Source: an uncultured Christensenellaceae bacterium
GTDB taxonomy: Bacteria; Bacillota; Clostridia; Christensenellales; Borkfalkiaceae
Direction: 5' to 3'
Assembly: GCA_910588685.1 (NCBI GenBank)
Contig: CAJUPX010000002.1
Coordinates: 62,001 to 126,000 of the forward strand
Length of the DNA stretch: 64,000 nt
The notes under the pieces were generated by a model. It worked only from the letters and a program-made list of their open reading frames with translations, made no database searches and was not told the DNA's origin. This document shows, one piece after another, positions 34,951 to 43,450 of this stretch. Every line of letters begins with the position of its first letter. Positions within the stretch are counted from its first letter, which is position 1. Position numbers and translations under genes: made by a program.

Positions 34951-36402
34951 TTAAATTATTACTTTTCCCTCTAAAAACGCTCTGAACAGCCCCTCCACGT
35001 CGGTGCCGCATTTAAGGAAACACCCGCATATATCGTCCGCCGTGGCGATTGAGCCGTTATAAGCTTTGAAATAATTTTTAAGCGTACGCACAAACGCGTC
35101 GTCGCCGATGGAATTGCGCAGCGTTTCAAAGAGTATAAGTCCTTTGTTGTAGCTGATATTGTTATATTCGAATTCGCCTGAGTACTCGCCGAGCGCTCTG
35201 TCCATACTCGTATCCACGCTGCCCTGCAACTGACTGTAAACGGTGAAAAACGCGCGGTATGCGCTTGTGGCTTGTTTTACTATGCCGTTGCGAGTATAGC
35301 CGAAATCGGGGTGCGTTTCAAAAAACATTACGGTTGAATACTCCGCAAGCCCTTCGTCCTGCCAGGGACTTTTAAGCTGGTTGCTGCCCACCATTGCATA
35401 CCACCACTGATGCGCCGTTTCGTGCACGATAGTATAAGCGTTGCCGTCCTCGTTCATATCGTGCGCAATCATAGAAAGCGCGGGATATTCCATACCGCCG
35501 TAACAAAACCCTGTTTGAACAACCGAATAAACGGGATACGAATAGTCGCCGAACGTATTGATAAAATACGACAGACTTTCTACTGCTGCGGCAAGACTTT
35601 TCTCGGCGTTTTTATCGTCGGTATAATAGTAATTGACCTTTATATTGCCTACCGCGCCCTCGGCTTTCTGAAAATTATCAGAGAGAACAATGGCAAAATC
35701 GCGGGCGTTGTTTAAAACGTATTCGCCCTTTTTGCGCCCGCCGTCAACCTTTTCGGAAACAGGCTCGCCGCTCGTAACCGCAGTATATGCGGCGGGGTAA
35801 TCGAGCGTTACCTTATAATTTGCAACTTCGGAAACAAAGGGGTCGCCGCACGTGTAATAATTGCACTCTATAAAACCCTCTGTTGAATAAGCGCAAAGTA
35901 CGGGATAAAAATTACCTAAATTTACCGCCGTCTGGCTCACGCCCGTCCTATGGTTTATCTTTGCAAGACGCAGCGTGTAACTGATTGTAACAGATACGGT
36001 TTCTTCGGGAAATACGGAGTTTTGCAGCGTAACGCTTAAAATATTTTCGTCCTCGCCGCCTACGTTCCAGCCCGCGCAGTTTTCAACGTTGGTTATTTCC
36101 ATACCGCCGTAGCTTTCGCCCGCATAGTAAGCCTTGCTCTTATAAGTATCGGAAACAGGAGCGAACTTTGCGCCCTCGCGGAATGCATTACCGTACATAT
36201 TGAATTTCAAATCGACTATTTCATTTTCGGTATCGTTGTAAAAATCCAACTTTACCGTACCCGTAAGCGTGCTCTCCGCCGCGTCGTATACGGCAAAGAT
36301 GTCGTAACAGGTTTTATCTGATTCTTTCTTTTTACAGGCGGAAATTGCCGTAACCGATATAATGGCGCAAACCGCAATCAATAATGATAAAAATTTTTTC
36401 AC
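34951..36402 (-). CDS. M1-family (aminopeptidase N-like) metallopeptidase lipoprotein
   Basis: 483 residues. Lipoprotein signal with lipobox ISAC, lipidated Cys23. An N-terminal beta domain is followed by a thermolysin-like catalytic domain. The zinc site is HETAH (327-331) in TIVHETAHQWWYAMVGS, and the third ligand Glu350 is in WQDEGLAEYS. The exopeptidase substrate motif is YGGMEYPAL (301-309), a variant of the usual GAMEN. It lacks the long C-terminal helical domain of classic PepN. Start is GTG at 36402 behind GAGGTGAGCG. Acts outside the membrane, probably in peptide scavenging. Confidence 0.9.
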   Translation of the reverse strand: MKKFLSLLIAVCAIISVTAISACKKKESDKTCYDIFAVYDAAESTLTGTVKLDFYNDTENEIVDLKFNMYGNAFREGAKFAPVSDTYKSKAYYAGESYGGMEITNVENCAGWNVGGEDENILSVTLQNSVFPEETVSVTISYTLRLAKINHRTGVSQTAVNLGNFYPVLCAYSTEGFIECNYYTCGDPFVSEVANYKVTLDYPAAYTAVTSGEPVSEKVDGGRKKGEYVLNNARDFAIVLSDNFQKAEGAVGNIKVNYYYTDDKNAEKSLAAAVESLSYFINTFGDYSYPVYSVVQTGFCYGGMEYPALSMIAHDMNEDGNAYTIVHETAHQWWYAMVGSNQLKSPWQDEGLAEYSTVMFFETHPDFGYTRNGIVKQATSAYRAFFTVYSQLQGSVDTSMDRALGEYSGEFEYNNISYNKGLILFETLRNSIGDDAFVRTLKNYFKAYNGSIATADDICGCFLKCGTDVEGLFRAFLEGKVII

Positions 36403-36480
36403 CGCTCACCTCGCGCGGGGGTTGCCCGCAATTAATTATACAAAATATCATATGCGGCATTGTTTAAGTATAAAACTTTT

Positions 36481-36510
36481 TTAACACAATTAATTTTTTA
36501 TAAATAATAT
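36481..36510 (+). promoter_or_regulatory. Candidate promoter of the nitrilase-like gene
   Basis: TTAACA at 36481-36486, an 18-base spacer, TAATAT at 36505-36510. The predicted start of transcription falls on or next to the ATG at 36518, so the message may be leaderless; AAGG at 36514-36516 is too close to act as a ribosome binding site for it. Confidence 0.4.
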
Positions 36511-36517
36511 ATAAGGT

Positions 36518-37180
36518 ATGGTGTTTTGCGTGGTAACGGAAGGCGAATTAAACGAAAATCTGAGCCTGCCCGATTGTGACATAGCCCTGTTCAATTTTTC
36601 GGGTCTGGGCGAAGTGGATTATGAGAGCGAGCTTAAAGGCGTAACCGAAAAGCTCGATACGGGCGCGCGGCTTTCCAAACGGTCGGGAGCGGGGCTTATC
36701 TGCGGCTGTACTACGCTTAGCCGCGGCGCGCTGCGCAGGTCTGCGGCTGTGTACGAACACGGCAAGCTTTTGGGTATTTCCGATATGAATTACGTTCTCG
36801 ACGGAGAAGAATACAAAAGCGGCGGCTCCGTAGGCTTTTATAAAGTAAACGGCTGTAAAATAGGAATATGCTTAGAAAACGACCTGTTGTTTCCTGACGT
36901 CATAAAATCGCTTGCAACCTGCGGATGCAGCGCGGTAGTGGCGCTTATGGAGCAATTAAAAGACACCGTGCCTACTCTTCTTATACGCTCATACGCCTAT
37001 CTGTACGGCATTCCGATTATAATGTGCGCGGGCAAATCAGCGTTTTATGCCGATTCGTCGGGCGAGATTGCGTCTTCCAGGCAGAAAACCGCGCTCTTTG
37101 AAATTGCGCCGCAAAACAATTACCGCCTTGTTACAACGCGTTTAAAGGGCATTACTTCGGACGACAGATGCGATTACTGA
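36518..37180 (+). CDS. Nitrilase-fold protein lacking the catalytic triad, 220 aa
   Basis: The block GCKIGICLENDLLFPDVIKSL (112-132) aligns without gaps to the carbon-nitrogen hydrolase nucleophile region (R-I-G-V-L-I-C-Y-D-L-x-F-P-E). The catalytic Cys is Glu120 here. The segment that normally holds the first Glu (PE) reads FNFSGLGE, and the catalytic Lys segment reads ISDMNYVLDG. The later fold continues (GCSAVVAL, RSYAYLYGIPIIMCAGKSAFYADSSGEI). At 220 residues it is shorter than the usual 260-300. Probably a non-catalytic nitrilase homologue. A downstream GTG at 36530 is an alternative start. It stands alone. Confidence 0.7.
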   Translation: MVFCVVTEGELNENLSLPDCDIALFNFSGLGEVDYESELKGVTEKLDTGARLSKRSGAGLICGCTTLSRGALRRSAAVYEHGKLLGISDMNYVLDGEEYKSGGSVGFYKVNGCKIGICLENDLLFPDVIKSLATCGCSAVVALMEQLKDTVPTLLIRSYAYLYGIPIIMCAGKSAFYADSSGEIASSRQKTALFEIAPQNNYRLVTTRLKGITSDDRCDY

Positions 37181-37245
37181 TATCTAAAAGCCCGCGCCTT
37201 ACGGGTATATTTCATAGATATTAAAGCAAGGACGATAATCAGTAC

Positions 37246-37274
37246 TTGCTTTTTTAGTACGGTTATGCTATTAT
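37246..37274 (+). promoter_or_regulatory. Promoter of the 155-aa lipoprotein gene
   Basis: TTGCTT (37246-37251), a 17-base spacer, TATTAT (37269-37274) with an extended TG at 37266-37267. Confidence 0.7.
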
Positions 37275-37313
37275 AAAAATACTATAAACAGTAATTTAAT
37301 GTAGTGTGGTTTT

Positions 37314-37781
37314 ATGAAAAAAATAATTACAAGGGTTTTGATTTGCTTAATTATTTGTGTAACAATAGGATTGACGGGATGCGGTAATGGATTTGCAAAA
37401 CAAGAATATGATGCAACCGAAAAAATAGTTCAAATCGAAGACCGTTATGCAAAAGAAAATTCAATTTTTAATTCTATGGAAGACGGATGTACTCTTACAG
37501 TTTCAAAATTCGACGGACGACAAACTCTATGGAAGAAAACTCTTGAAGAAAATGCAGAGTTGGAAATACAACTTAATTTAAATATTTCAAGCGGTAATGC
37601 AAAAGTCGTATATATTGATTGCAATAATAATATAATCGTTTTAATAGAATGTTCGCAAAAAAATTTTAATAAGCAAACGGCAACTAAAACCATACATTTA
37701 ACAAGCGGATTAAACCGATTGAAGATTGTCGGATATGATTGCAAAGAAATTGATTTGAAAATATTATTTGTTGAGCCGTAA
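37314..37781 (+). CDS. Small lipoprotein of unknown function, 155 aa
   Basis: Signal peptide MKKIITRVLICLIICVTIG, lipobox LTGC with lipidated Cys23. The mature part begins with charged residues and continues as a beta-rich domain (LEIQLNLNISSGNAKVVYID, LTSGLNRLKIVGYDCKEIDL), like a small carbohydrate- or ligand-binding sandwich. No family recognised. AT-rich compared with its neighbours. Ends in a strong terminator. Confidence 0.8.
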   Translation: MKKIITRVLICLIICVTIGLTGCGNGFAKQEYDATEKIVQIEDRYAKENSIFNSMEDGCTLTVSKFDGRQTLWKKTLEENAELEIQLNLNISSGNAKVVYIDCNNNIIVLIECSQKNFNKQTATKTIHLTSGLNRLKIVGYDCKEIDLKILFVEP

Positions 37782-37834
37782 ATTTGATATCAACATCTAA
37801 ATTTCAATTTAACTTTATAAACTTTAATAAAGTA

Positions 37835-37871
37835 TAGCGCACTATGCTTCGCAAGCGAAGAAAGTGCGCTA
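37835..37871. terminator. Terminator between convergent lipoprotein and potD genes
   Basis: TAGCGCACT (37835-37843) pairs with AGTGCGCTA (37863-37871), with an inner hairpin CTTCGC/GCGAAG. TTTCTTT follows on the plus strand. Confidence 0.75.
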
Positions 37872-37928
37872 TTTCTTTGCCAACAAGGAAATTCCTATAA
37901 CAGGTACTATTATGGGTGCTGGCTTTTA

Positions 37929-39578
37929 TTATACTTTTTTATAACCTTTTTTTGGTTTATGTCTTATAAGCAGCTTATAACGGAATTTATAAACTATTAC
38001 CGCCGCGGCAATTAAGGCAATTATAACCGCAACCACTATAACGGTAACGGGCGCAACGTCCTTTACGTCAAGACAGCGCACGTTTATCCACATACGGTTT
38101 ATGTCCGAAAGCCGTTCTCCGAAATCGAGCATAACAACGCCGCGCTCCGCTACGTTTTCGGGCGGATACTGGGCAAAAGCCTGCCTGCCGCGATTTACCG
38201 CAAGTCCGGAATAAACGTTGTACGTATTTCCCTCTATTTCCTCCGTTATTGGCGTAACCGAGGCATAGTCGCAGTCCAACAGCCTTGCGTCTATATATAA
38301 AACCGCGTCGGCGTCGCCGAAAAAATAACTCAGGTCGTATTCATAAATATCTGTGAGCGTTTCGTCAAACTCTTCGTCTTCGCCGTCAAAAACCGCGCCG
38401 TAATTCCAGTCCATATATTCAAGCACGGTATCGCCGGCTATGGCGGAGGTATAGCCAATGTAATACATATTACGTACGGCGTTATCTGGACGGGACAGAA
38501 AATTAACAAAAGCTTCAGCCGCCTCCTGTTTACGGGCATTACCGTTTATACCGTCTTTGAGCATCATCCAGCCGTCAAACCAAATATTCGTACACTCTTC
38601 TGGAATAGAGTACCAAAGCTCTGCGCCCTCGTCCTCCGCCTCGTCCATTATGAGCACGGCGTCGCCCGACCACTGTTCGTTGGCTATAACCTTGCCCGTA
38701 ACCATATCGGCTTTGCCCGAATCGGTTTCAAACGAATACACGTTGTTTTTGACGTCTTTTAGCACGTCCTGCGCCTTTTCGATTATCTCCGGCGAGGTAT
38801 CGTTCATAAGCCTGCTCATTGCTGCGGAATCGAGTTCGCCGCCTTTGAGCTCGTCGCTCTTAATTATTCCGAGAGTGGCAAAATACGCGTCGCGTACGTT
38901 GTCTTTAACCGTAACCTGCCTTAAATAGTTTTCGTTTAAAAGCATTTTCCAGGTTGCAACGTCCTCCGTATTTACCAGTTTTTCAGGATTATACGCAAAG
39001 CCGAGCGTCCCCCACATAAAGCAAGCCGCCTTTTTATGCAGATTTTCGTTTTGGTTTTGCGACGTTGCAAAGTTAAACGAGTTAAACTTGCTGCCGTCGT
39101 TGCCGTCGATATAGGGCGACACAAATCTTGCGTAGTGATTGTCTTTATTTTCGGTATCCCAGAACGCGTCGGAGTACTCAACGTGTTTGTCTTCCGCAAT
39201 AAGTTTCATAAGCAGATAATCCGAAGGGCAAACGAGGTCGTACTCGTCGCCCAGGCTCAGCCTGTTATACAAATCCTCGTTGGTGCCGAACGTGGAATAT
39301 TCTACTTTAACCTTATAATCGTGGGTTGAATTAAACCATTCGGTAAAGTCGTCCACCATAGAATTTTCGCCGAAAATACCCGGGCTGCCCTCAATAAACG
39401 GATTATCGATATCAATTAAATCGTCCTCTTCCCAACCGCCGAGGTCTATATACTCCTCCCAACTGCAAACGCGCAGCACAACCGACTTTTCGGAATTTGC
39501 GCACCCGGTAACGGCAAGCACGGGCAAAGACAGCGCGAGCGCAGATAGAATACTAACAACGGATTTTAATTTTTTCAC
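37929..39578 (-). CDS. potD: Polyamine ABC transporter substrate-binding lipoprotein with C-terminal membrane helix
   Basis: 549 residues. Lipobox VTGC (Cys26), then a PotD-type binding domain: LRVCSWEEYIDLGGW, YDLVCPSDYLLMKLIAED, KKAACFMWGTLGFAYNPEKL, and EAAEAFVNFLSRPDNAVRNMYYIGYTS. Two things are odd. It is about 190 residues longer than E. coli PotD, and it ends in a membrane helix (VAPVTVIVVAVIIALIAAAV) plus a basic tail, so it would be held at both ends. It overlaps potC by 4 bases. Specificity for spermidine or putrescine is assumed from family and operon. Confidence 0.9.
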   Translation of the reverse strand: MKKLKSVVSILSALALSLPVLAVTGCANSEKSVVLRVCSWEEYIDLGGWEEDDLIDIDNPFIEGSPGIFGENSMVDDFTEWFNSTHDYKVKVEYSTFGTNEDLYNRLSLGDEYDLVCPSDYLLMKLIAEDKHVEYSDAFWDTENKDNHYARFVSPYIDGNDGSKFNSFNFATSQNQNENLHKKAACFMWGTLGFAYNPEKLVNTEDVATWKMLLNENYLRQVTVKDNVRDAYFATLGIIKSDELKGGELDSAAMSRLMNDTSPEIIEKAQDVLKDVKNNVYSFETDSGKADMVTGKVIANEQWSGDAVLIMDEAEDEGAELWYSIPEECTNIWFDGWMMLKDGINGNARKQEAAEAFVNFLSRPDNAVRNMYYIGYTSAIAGDTVLEYMDWNYGAVFDGEDEEFDETLTDIYEYDLSYFFGDADAVLYIDARLLDCDYASVTPITEEIEGNTYNVYSGLAVNRGRQAFAQYPPENVAERGVVMLDFGERLSDINRMWINVRCLDVKDVAPVTVIVVAVIIALIAAAVIVYKFRYKLLIRHKPKKGYKKV

Positions 39579-40375
39579 TTTCCCGCCCTCCTTGCGCGTT
39601 TTGACGCGGTTACGTTCATTGCAATAACCACCGCTATAACTATTAAGAATATAAGCGTGGACAGAGCCCAGAGCGCGGTTTTTATTTCGGTCTGTCCGCC
39701 CTTTGTCGCATTAACGACGTAAGTGCTTATAGTGTCAAATGTAGAAGGTTTAGTATAGGTAGTTATAAAATAGTCGTCGAGCGAAAGAGTTACCGCAAGC
39801 ATAAAGCCAGATATAATACCGGGTATAAGCTGGGGGATAACCACTTTAAACAGCGCCTGGGCGGGCGTTGCGCCGAGGTCAAGCGCCGCCTCGTACAGGC
39901 TGTTGTCCATTTGCTTGAGCTTGGGCAATATAGACAGATACACAAACGGCGCAGTGAGCACAACGTGCCCCAAAACGAGCGGAATAAACGTGTCCTTGCT
40001 GACGCGCATAATAACTATAAGTAGTATGCAGATAGAAAAGCCCGTTACTATATCGGCGTTGACAACCGGTATTTCGTTTGCTGTATTGAGCAAAGTTTTA
40101 GGCAATTTTTTCGAGTAGAACGCGCCTATTGCACCGAAAGTTGCAAGCACTGTGGAAATAAGAGCGCAAACTATTGCAAGCAACACCGTACCTGAAATCA
40201 TACTGCGCAGCTCCTCGTTTTTTAACAGGTTTGCATAGTTATCAAACGACAGTCCGCCGATACCCGTGCCTACCATAGTTGCGTCGGTAAAGCTGTATAC
40301 CGCAAGCATAAGTATGGGTACGTATATGAAAAACAAAACGAGCGCAAGCCATAAAATGCGTAAATACTTTTTCAT
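39575..40375 (-). CDS. potC: Spermidine/putrescine ABC permease PotC
   Basis: 266 residues, six membrane helices. The ABC-permease EAA loop is YEAALDLGATPAQALFKVVIPQLIPGI, with the TLSLDDYFITTYT segment typical of PotC after it. Overlaps potB by 4 bases at its start and potD by 4 at its end. Confidence 0.93.
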   Translation of the reverse strand: MKKYLRILWLALVLFFIYVPILMLAVYSFTDATMVGTGIGGLSFDNYANLLKNEELRSMISGTVLLAIVCALISTVLATFGAIGAFYSKKLPKTLLNTANEIPVVNADIVTGFSICILLIVIMRVSKDTFIPLVLGHVVLTAPFVYLSILPKLKQMDNSLYEAALDLGATPAQALFKVVIPQLIPGIISGFMLAVTLSLDDYFITTYTKPSTFDTISTYVVNATKGGQTEIKTALWALSTLIFLIVIAVVIAMNVTASKRARRAGK

Positions 40376-41166
40376 AATATGCTCCCCCTCTGGTTAGCGT
40401 CTTTATCCGAAAAGCGGTTAGTAACAAGCGTTACTATGAATATAATTACGAGTAGTACGAGCGATATCATAGAGCCGTTGTGCCAGTCGTACGCGCTGAA
40501 ATATCCGCCTATAAGACTACCCATAATATACGTGCTGTTATAAAGCATATCCAAAACTACGTAATTTGTCATTGCCGGCAACAGCACCATTGTAATTCCC
40601 GAAATTATACCGGGCACCGAGAGCGGCAGCGTTACCCTTAAAAACACCGTAAATTTATTTGCGCCCAAATCGCTTGCCGCCTCCAGAAGGCTGTTATCGA
40701 GCTTTAACAGCGAAGTATACAGCGGCAGTATCATAAACGGCAGAAAATCGTACGTCATACCGATTACGGAATTTAAAAAGGGGTAAAGCGATATATTGCC
40801 CTCTATAAGCGACAGAATTTCTTTTAACGCCGTTATGCGGAGCGTAAAATTTATCCACATCGGCATAACAAACAGCATTAACAGCACGTATTTCTTTTTA
40901 AAATTGCTGCGGGCAAGAATGTACGCCGTGGGATAGGCTATAAGCAGACATACAAGCGTTGTTACGATAGACAGGGAAAAGCTGTACAGCAGCGTGCCGA
41001 GCGTGTTTGTGCTTGCAAAAAAGCCTATAAAATTACTTAAAGTTATATTCCCCTCGCCGTTGGTAAAGGCGTAGTAAAATATAACTATCAGAGGCGCGAT
41101 TACGAACAGCGCCAGAAATACCGCGTACGGTATGCACAGATATTTTCTGTTAAAGCGTAAGCTCAT
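40372..41166 (-). CDS. potB: Spermidine/putrescine ABC permease PotB
   Basis: 264 residues, six membrane helices, EAA loop LEAASDLGANKFTVFLRVTLPLSVPGI, and LPAMTNYVVLDMLYNSTYIMG near the end as in PotB. It lies 1 base after potA. Confidence 0.93.
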   Translation of the reverse strand: MSLRFNRKYLCIPYAVFLALFVIAPLIVIFYYAFTNGEGNITLSNFIGFFASTNTLGTLLYSFSLSIVTTLVCLLIAYPTAYILARSNFKKKYVLLMLFVMPMWINFTLRITALKEILSLIEGNISLYPFLNSVIGMTYDFLPFMILPLYTSLLKLDNSLLEAASDLGANKFTVFLRVTLPLSVPGIISGITMVLLPAMTNYVVLDMLYNSTYIMGSLIGGYFSAYDWHNGSMISLVLLVIIFIVTLVTNRFSDKDANQRGSIL

Positions 41167-41167
41167 T

Positions 41168-42676
41168 TTACTTTTCCTCTGTAACGGGTTTAATAGAAAG
41201 CTTTATTTTGTCTTTGGGAATAATAATGCCTACAAGGTCGCCCTGGTTCCACAAATCGGGGCAGGAGAAAACGTAGTCCTCCTCGTTCTCCTCGGTTCTG
41301 ACAATATATCTGTAATGGTCGCCCTTGTATATTATAGAAATAATATTTCCCTGCGCGCCGCCCGCGTCCAAATCGTCGGTCATCTGTATATCGTGGGTAT
41401 CCACTTCAACGTTTACCTCGGTACCCGCCAAATCGAGTTTTTCGCCCTGCGCCGTAACCAAATACCCCTCCTCGTCAAGATGCGAGTTTGCATAGAGCGT
41501 TGTAACGTCGCAGTCGAAAACGCCGTCGCCGAATTCCACGCGGTTGTCCTTTGTAATAACTCCCACGTACTTGTTCACCGTATACACCTTTTCCATAAGG
41601 TGTATGCCGTCCGGTTCTATTCTGAGCCCTATAACGCTGCCTACGGGCGCGGTTGCGGTGCTCTGAATTACTATCTCGAACTTGCCTATGGCAACCGTTA
41701 TTTCGTAATGCACGCCCTTGAATACGGAGGATATAACCCTGCCTTTAAGCTGCCCCTCGGTAGGAGCGCAGATTTTTATGTCCTCGGGGCGCACTACAAC
41801 GTCTACAAGCTGGTTTATTTCGTATTCGTCAAGACAGTCGAACGTAGCGCCGCAGAACTTTACTTTGAGTTTGCCCACAACGGTGCCGTTCAATATATTG
41901 CTCTCGCCGATAAAGTCTGCTACAAACGTATTTACAGGCTCGTTGTATATTTCTACGGGCGTGCCTATCTGCTGAATTTCGCCGTCGTTGATTACGACTA
42001 TTTTATCGGACATAGTCAGCGCCTCTTCCTGGTCGTGCGTGACGTAAATAAAGGTAATGCCGAGCCGCTTGTGCATTGATTTAAGTTCAATCTGCATTTC
42101 CTTGCGCATTTTTAAGTCGAGTGCGCCCAAAGGCTCGTCCAAAAGCAGAATTTCCGGCTCGTTTACTATTGCCCTGGCTATGGCTATACGCTGCTGCTGA
42201 CCGCCGGAAAGCGTGGAAACGCCGCGCTTTTCAAAGCCCTCTAAATCGACTATTTCAAGCGCCTTTTTCACTTTTTGGTCTATTTCCGCTTTGGTGAGCC
42301 GCTCGTTCTTTTTATACGTTGCGCCCCCGGCGTTTTTATAGGTGTTTTCAATCTTTTTTATTTTAAGACCGAAAGCAATATTTTCATATACGTTGAGGTG
42401 CGGAAAAAGCGCGTATTTCTGGAACACCGTATTTACGGGGCGCTTGTTTGGCGGAAGCCTGCTTATATCCTCGCCGTTTAAAAGTATTTTACCCGAAGTA
42501 GGCAACTCAAAACCCGCAATCATTCTGAGCGTTGTGGTTTTTCCACAGCCCGAAGGTCCCAAAAAGGTTACAAATTCACCCTTTTTTACCTCAAGATTAA
42601 AATTTTCCACTGCAATCGTTTCGTCGTCGAATACTTTTTTTACGTCAATTAATTCAATAATATTCTGATTTGTCAT
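41168..42676 (-). CDS. potA: Spermidine/putrescine ABC ATPase PotA with extended C-terminus
   Basis: 502 residues against 350-380 usual. Walker A GPSGCGKT (40-47), signature LSGGQ (156-160), Walker B LLLDEP (178-182), switch His in YVTHDQEEALTMSD. An inserted stretch of about 17 residues (NTYKNAGGATYKKNERL, 111-127) lies before the signature. The end holds TOBE-type domains, apparently duplicated: VDVVVRPEDIKICAP and a later section ending GDLVGIIIPKDKIKLSIKPV. The extra domain may sense polyamine or another signal. Confidence 0.93.
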   Translation of the reverse strand: MTNQNIIELIDVKKVFDDETIAVENFNLEVKKGEFVTFLGPSGCGKTTTLRMIAGFELPTSGKILLNGEDISRLPPNKRPVNTVFQKYALFPHLNVYENIAFGLKIKKIENTYKNAGGATYKKNERLTKAEIDQKVKKALEIVDLEGFEKRGVSTLSGGQQQRIAIARAIVNEPEILLLDEPLGALDLKMRKEMQIELKSMHKRLGITFIYVTHDQEEALTMSDKIVVINDGEIQQIGTPVEIYNEPVNTFVADFIGESNILNGTVVGKLKVKFCGATFDCLDEYEINQLVDVVVRPEDIKICAPTEGQLKGRVISSVFKGVHYEITVAIGKFEIVIQSTATAPVGSVIGLRIEPDGIHLMEKVYTVNKYVGVITKDNRVEFGDGVFDCDVTTLYANSHLDEEGYLVTAQGEKLDLAGTEVNVEVDTHDIQMTDDLDAGGAQGNIISIIYKGDHYRYIVRTEENEEDYVFSCPDLWNQGDLVGIIIPKDKIKLSIKPVTEEK

Positions 42677-42686
42677 TTGTTACTCC

Positions 42687-43220
42687 TTAAAAATTAGGCG
42701 GCGTGGAAATCCACAGAAATTTTGCGTTGGTTTTACCCGTATTCGTTATATTGTGCGCCCTGTCGGCGGCGTAATAAAATGTTTCGCCCTTTTTACAGAC
42801 GTATTTGTTGGAGCCGAGTTCAATACACAGCTTGCCCTCGAGCACATAACCGAATTCCTCGCCCTCGTGCGGGTAATCCACCGAAGTTGCCGCGCCCGGC
42901 AGAAGTTCTACGAGCACCGGCTCCATTTCGTTTTTCTGGGCGTTGGGGATTATCCACTTCAAAAGCATTCCGTTTTCGTGCTTTTCTATAAAATCGTCGG
43001 CGGAAAACACTACGCGCCTGTCCTCTTCCACCTTAAAAAATTCGGCAAGATTTGTGCCGAGCGCGGACAGAATGTCGCGTAAAGTAGCTATCGACGGCGA
43101 AGTTAAATCGTTTTCAAGCTGGGATATATACCCCTTTGTAAGCTCGCACCTGTCGGCAAGCTCCGCCTGGGATAAATTGAGCTGTAATCTTAAACGTTTT
43201 ATTTTAATTCCTATTTCCAT
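42687..43220 (-). CDS. XRE-family regulator with cupin domain
   Basis: 177 residues. N-terminal helix-turn-helix (6-60: IKRLRLQLNLSQAELADRC, ELTKGYISQLENDLTSPSI) and a C-terminal cupin (about 105-175: YPHEGEEFGYVLEGKLCIEL, KKGETFYYAADRAHNITN). This build is shared with PuuR-like polyamine regulators. It is the first gene of the pot operon, 10 bases before potA, and probably controls its own operon through the operators just upstream. Confidence 0.9.
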   Translation of the reverse strand: MEIGIKIKRLRLQLNLSQAELADRCELTKGYISQLENDLTSPSIATLRDILSALGTNLAEFFKVEEDRRVVFSADDFIEKHENGMLLKWIIPNAQKNEMEPVLVELLPGAATSVDYPHEGEEFGYVLEGKLCIELGSNKYVCKKGETFYYAADRAHNITNTGKTNAKFLWISTPPNF

Positions 43221-43235
43221 ACAATTACCGTATAA

Positions 43236-43252
43236 CTAAACTTTTTGTTTAG
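43236..43252. promoter_or_regulatory. Operator site 1 of the pot regulator
   Basis: Perfect inverted repeat CTAAAC-TTTTT-GTTTAG, 17 bases. Its centre (43244) is 31 bases from that of site 2. It overlaps the candidate -10 (TAAACA) of the minus-strand promoter. Confidence 0.65.
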
Positions 43253-43265
43253 CAAGGTTAGACAA

Positions 43266-43283
43266 TTTAAACAAAAAGTTTAA
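43266..43283. promoter_or_regulatory. Operator site 2 of the pot regulator
   Basis: TAAAC-AAAAA-GTTTA core (43268-43282), the same half-sites as site 1 with the spacer inverted. It overlaps the candidate minus-strand -35 (TTGTTT), so binding would block transcription. Confidence 0.65.
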
Positions 43284-43409
43284 TAAAAATAAACAAATAG
43301 ATTATAAATTTTGAAATGACGGCTGTCAATATATTTTTTATTGTATAATATAATTTTTAATTTTGTTATGTATTTTCACATATTTGTCAAATTTCGGCAA
43401 TAAAAAAAA

Positions 43410-43435
43410 CGAATCTTTCCGTTCGGAAAGATTCG
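43410..43435. terminator. Terminator of the giant surface-protein gene
   Basis: 12-base perfect stem, arms 43410-43421 and 43424-43435. The minus strand continues with eight T, the plus strand with CTTTTTATTT. It lies 15 bases after the stop at 43451. The rest of the 43221-43450 gap holds only the two operators, the promoter and AT-rich sequence. Confidence 0.9.
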
Positions 43436-43450
43436 CTTTTTATTTAGTTT

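Noticed and set aside
41132..42079. 315-codon plus-strand frame opposite potA
   Set aside because: Antisense to a well-supported ATPase gene, with no plausible protein features or start signals.
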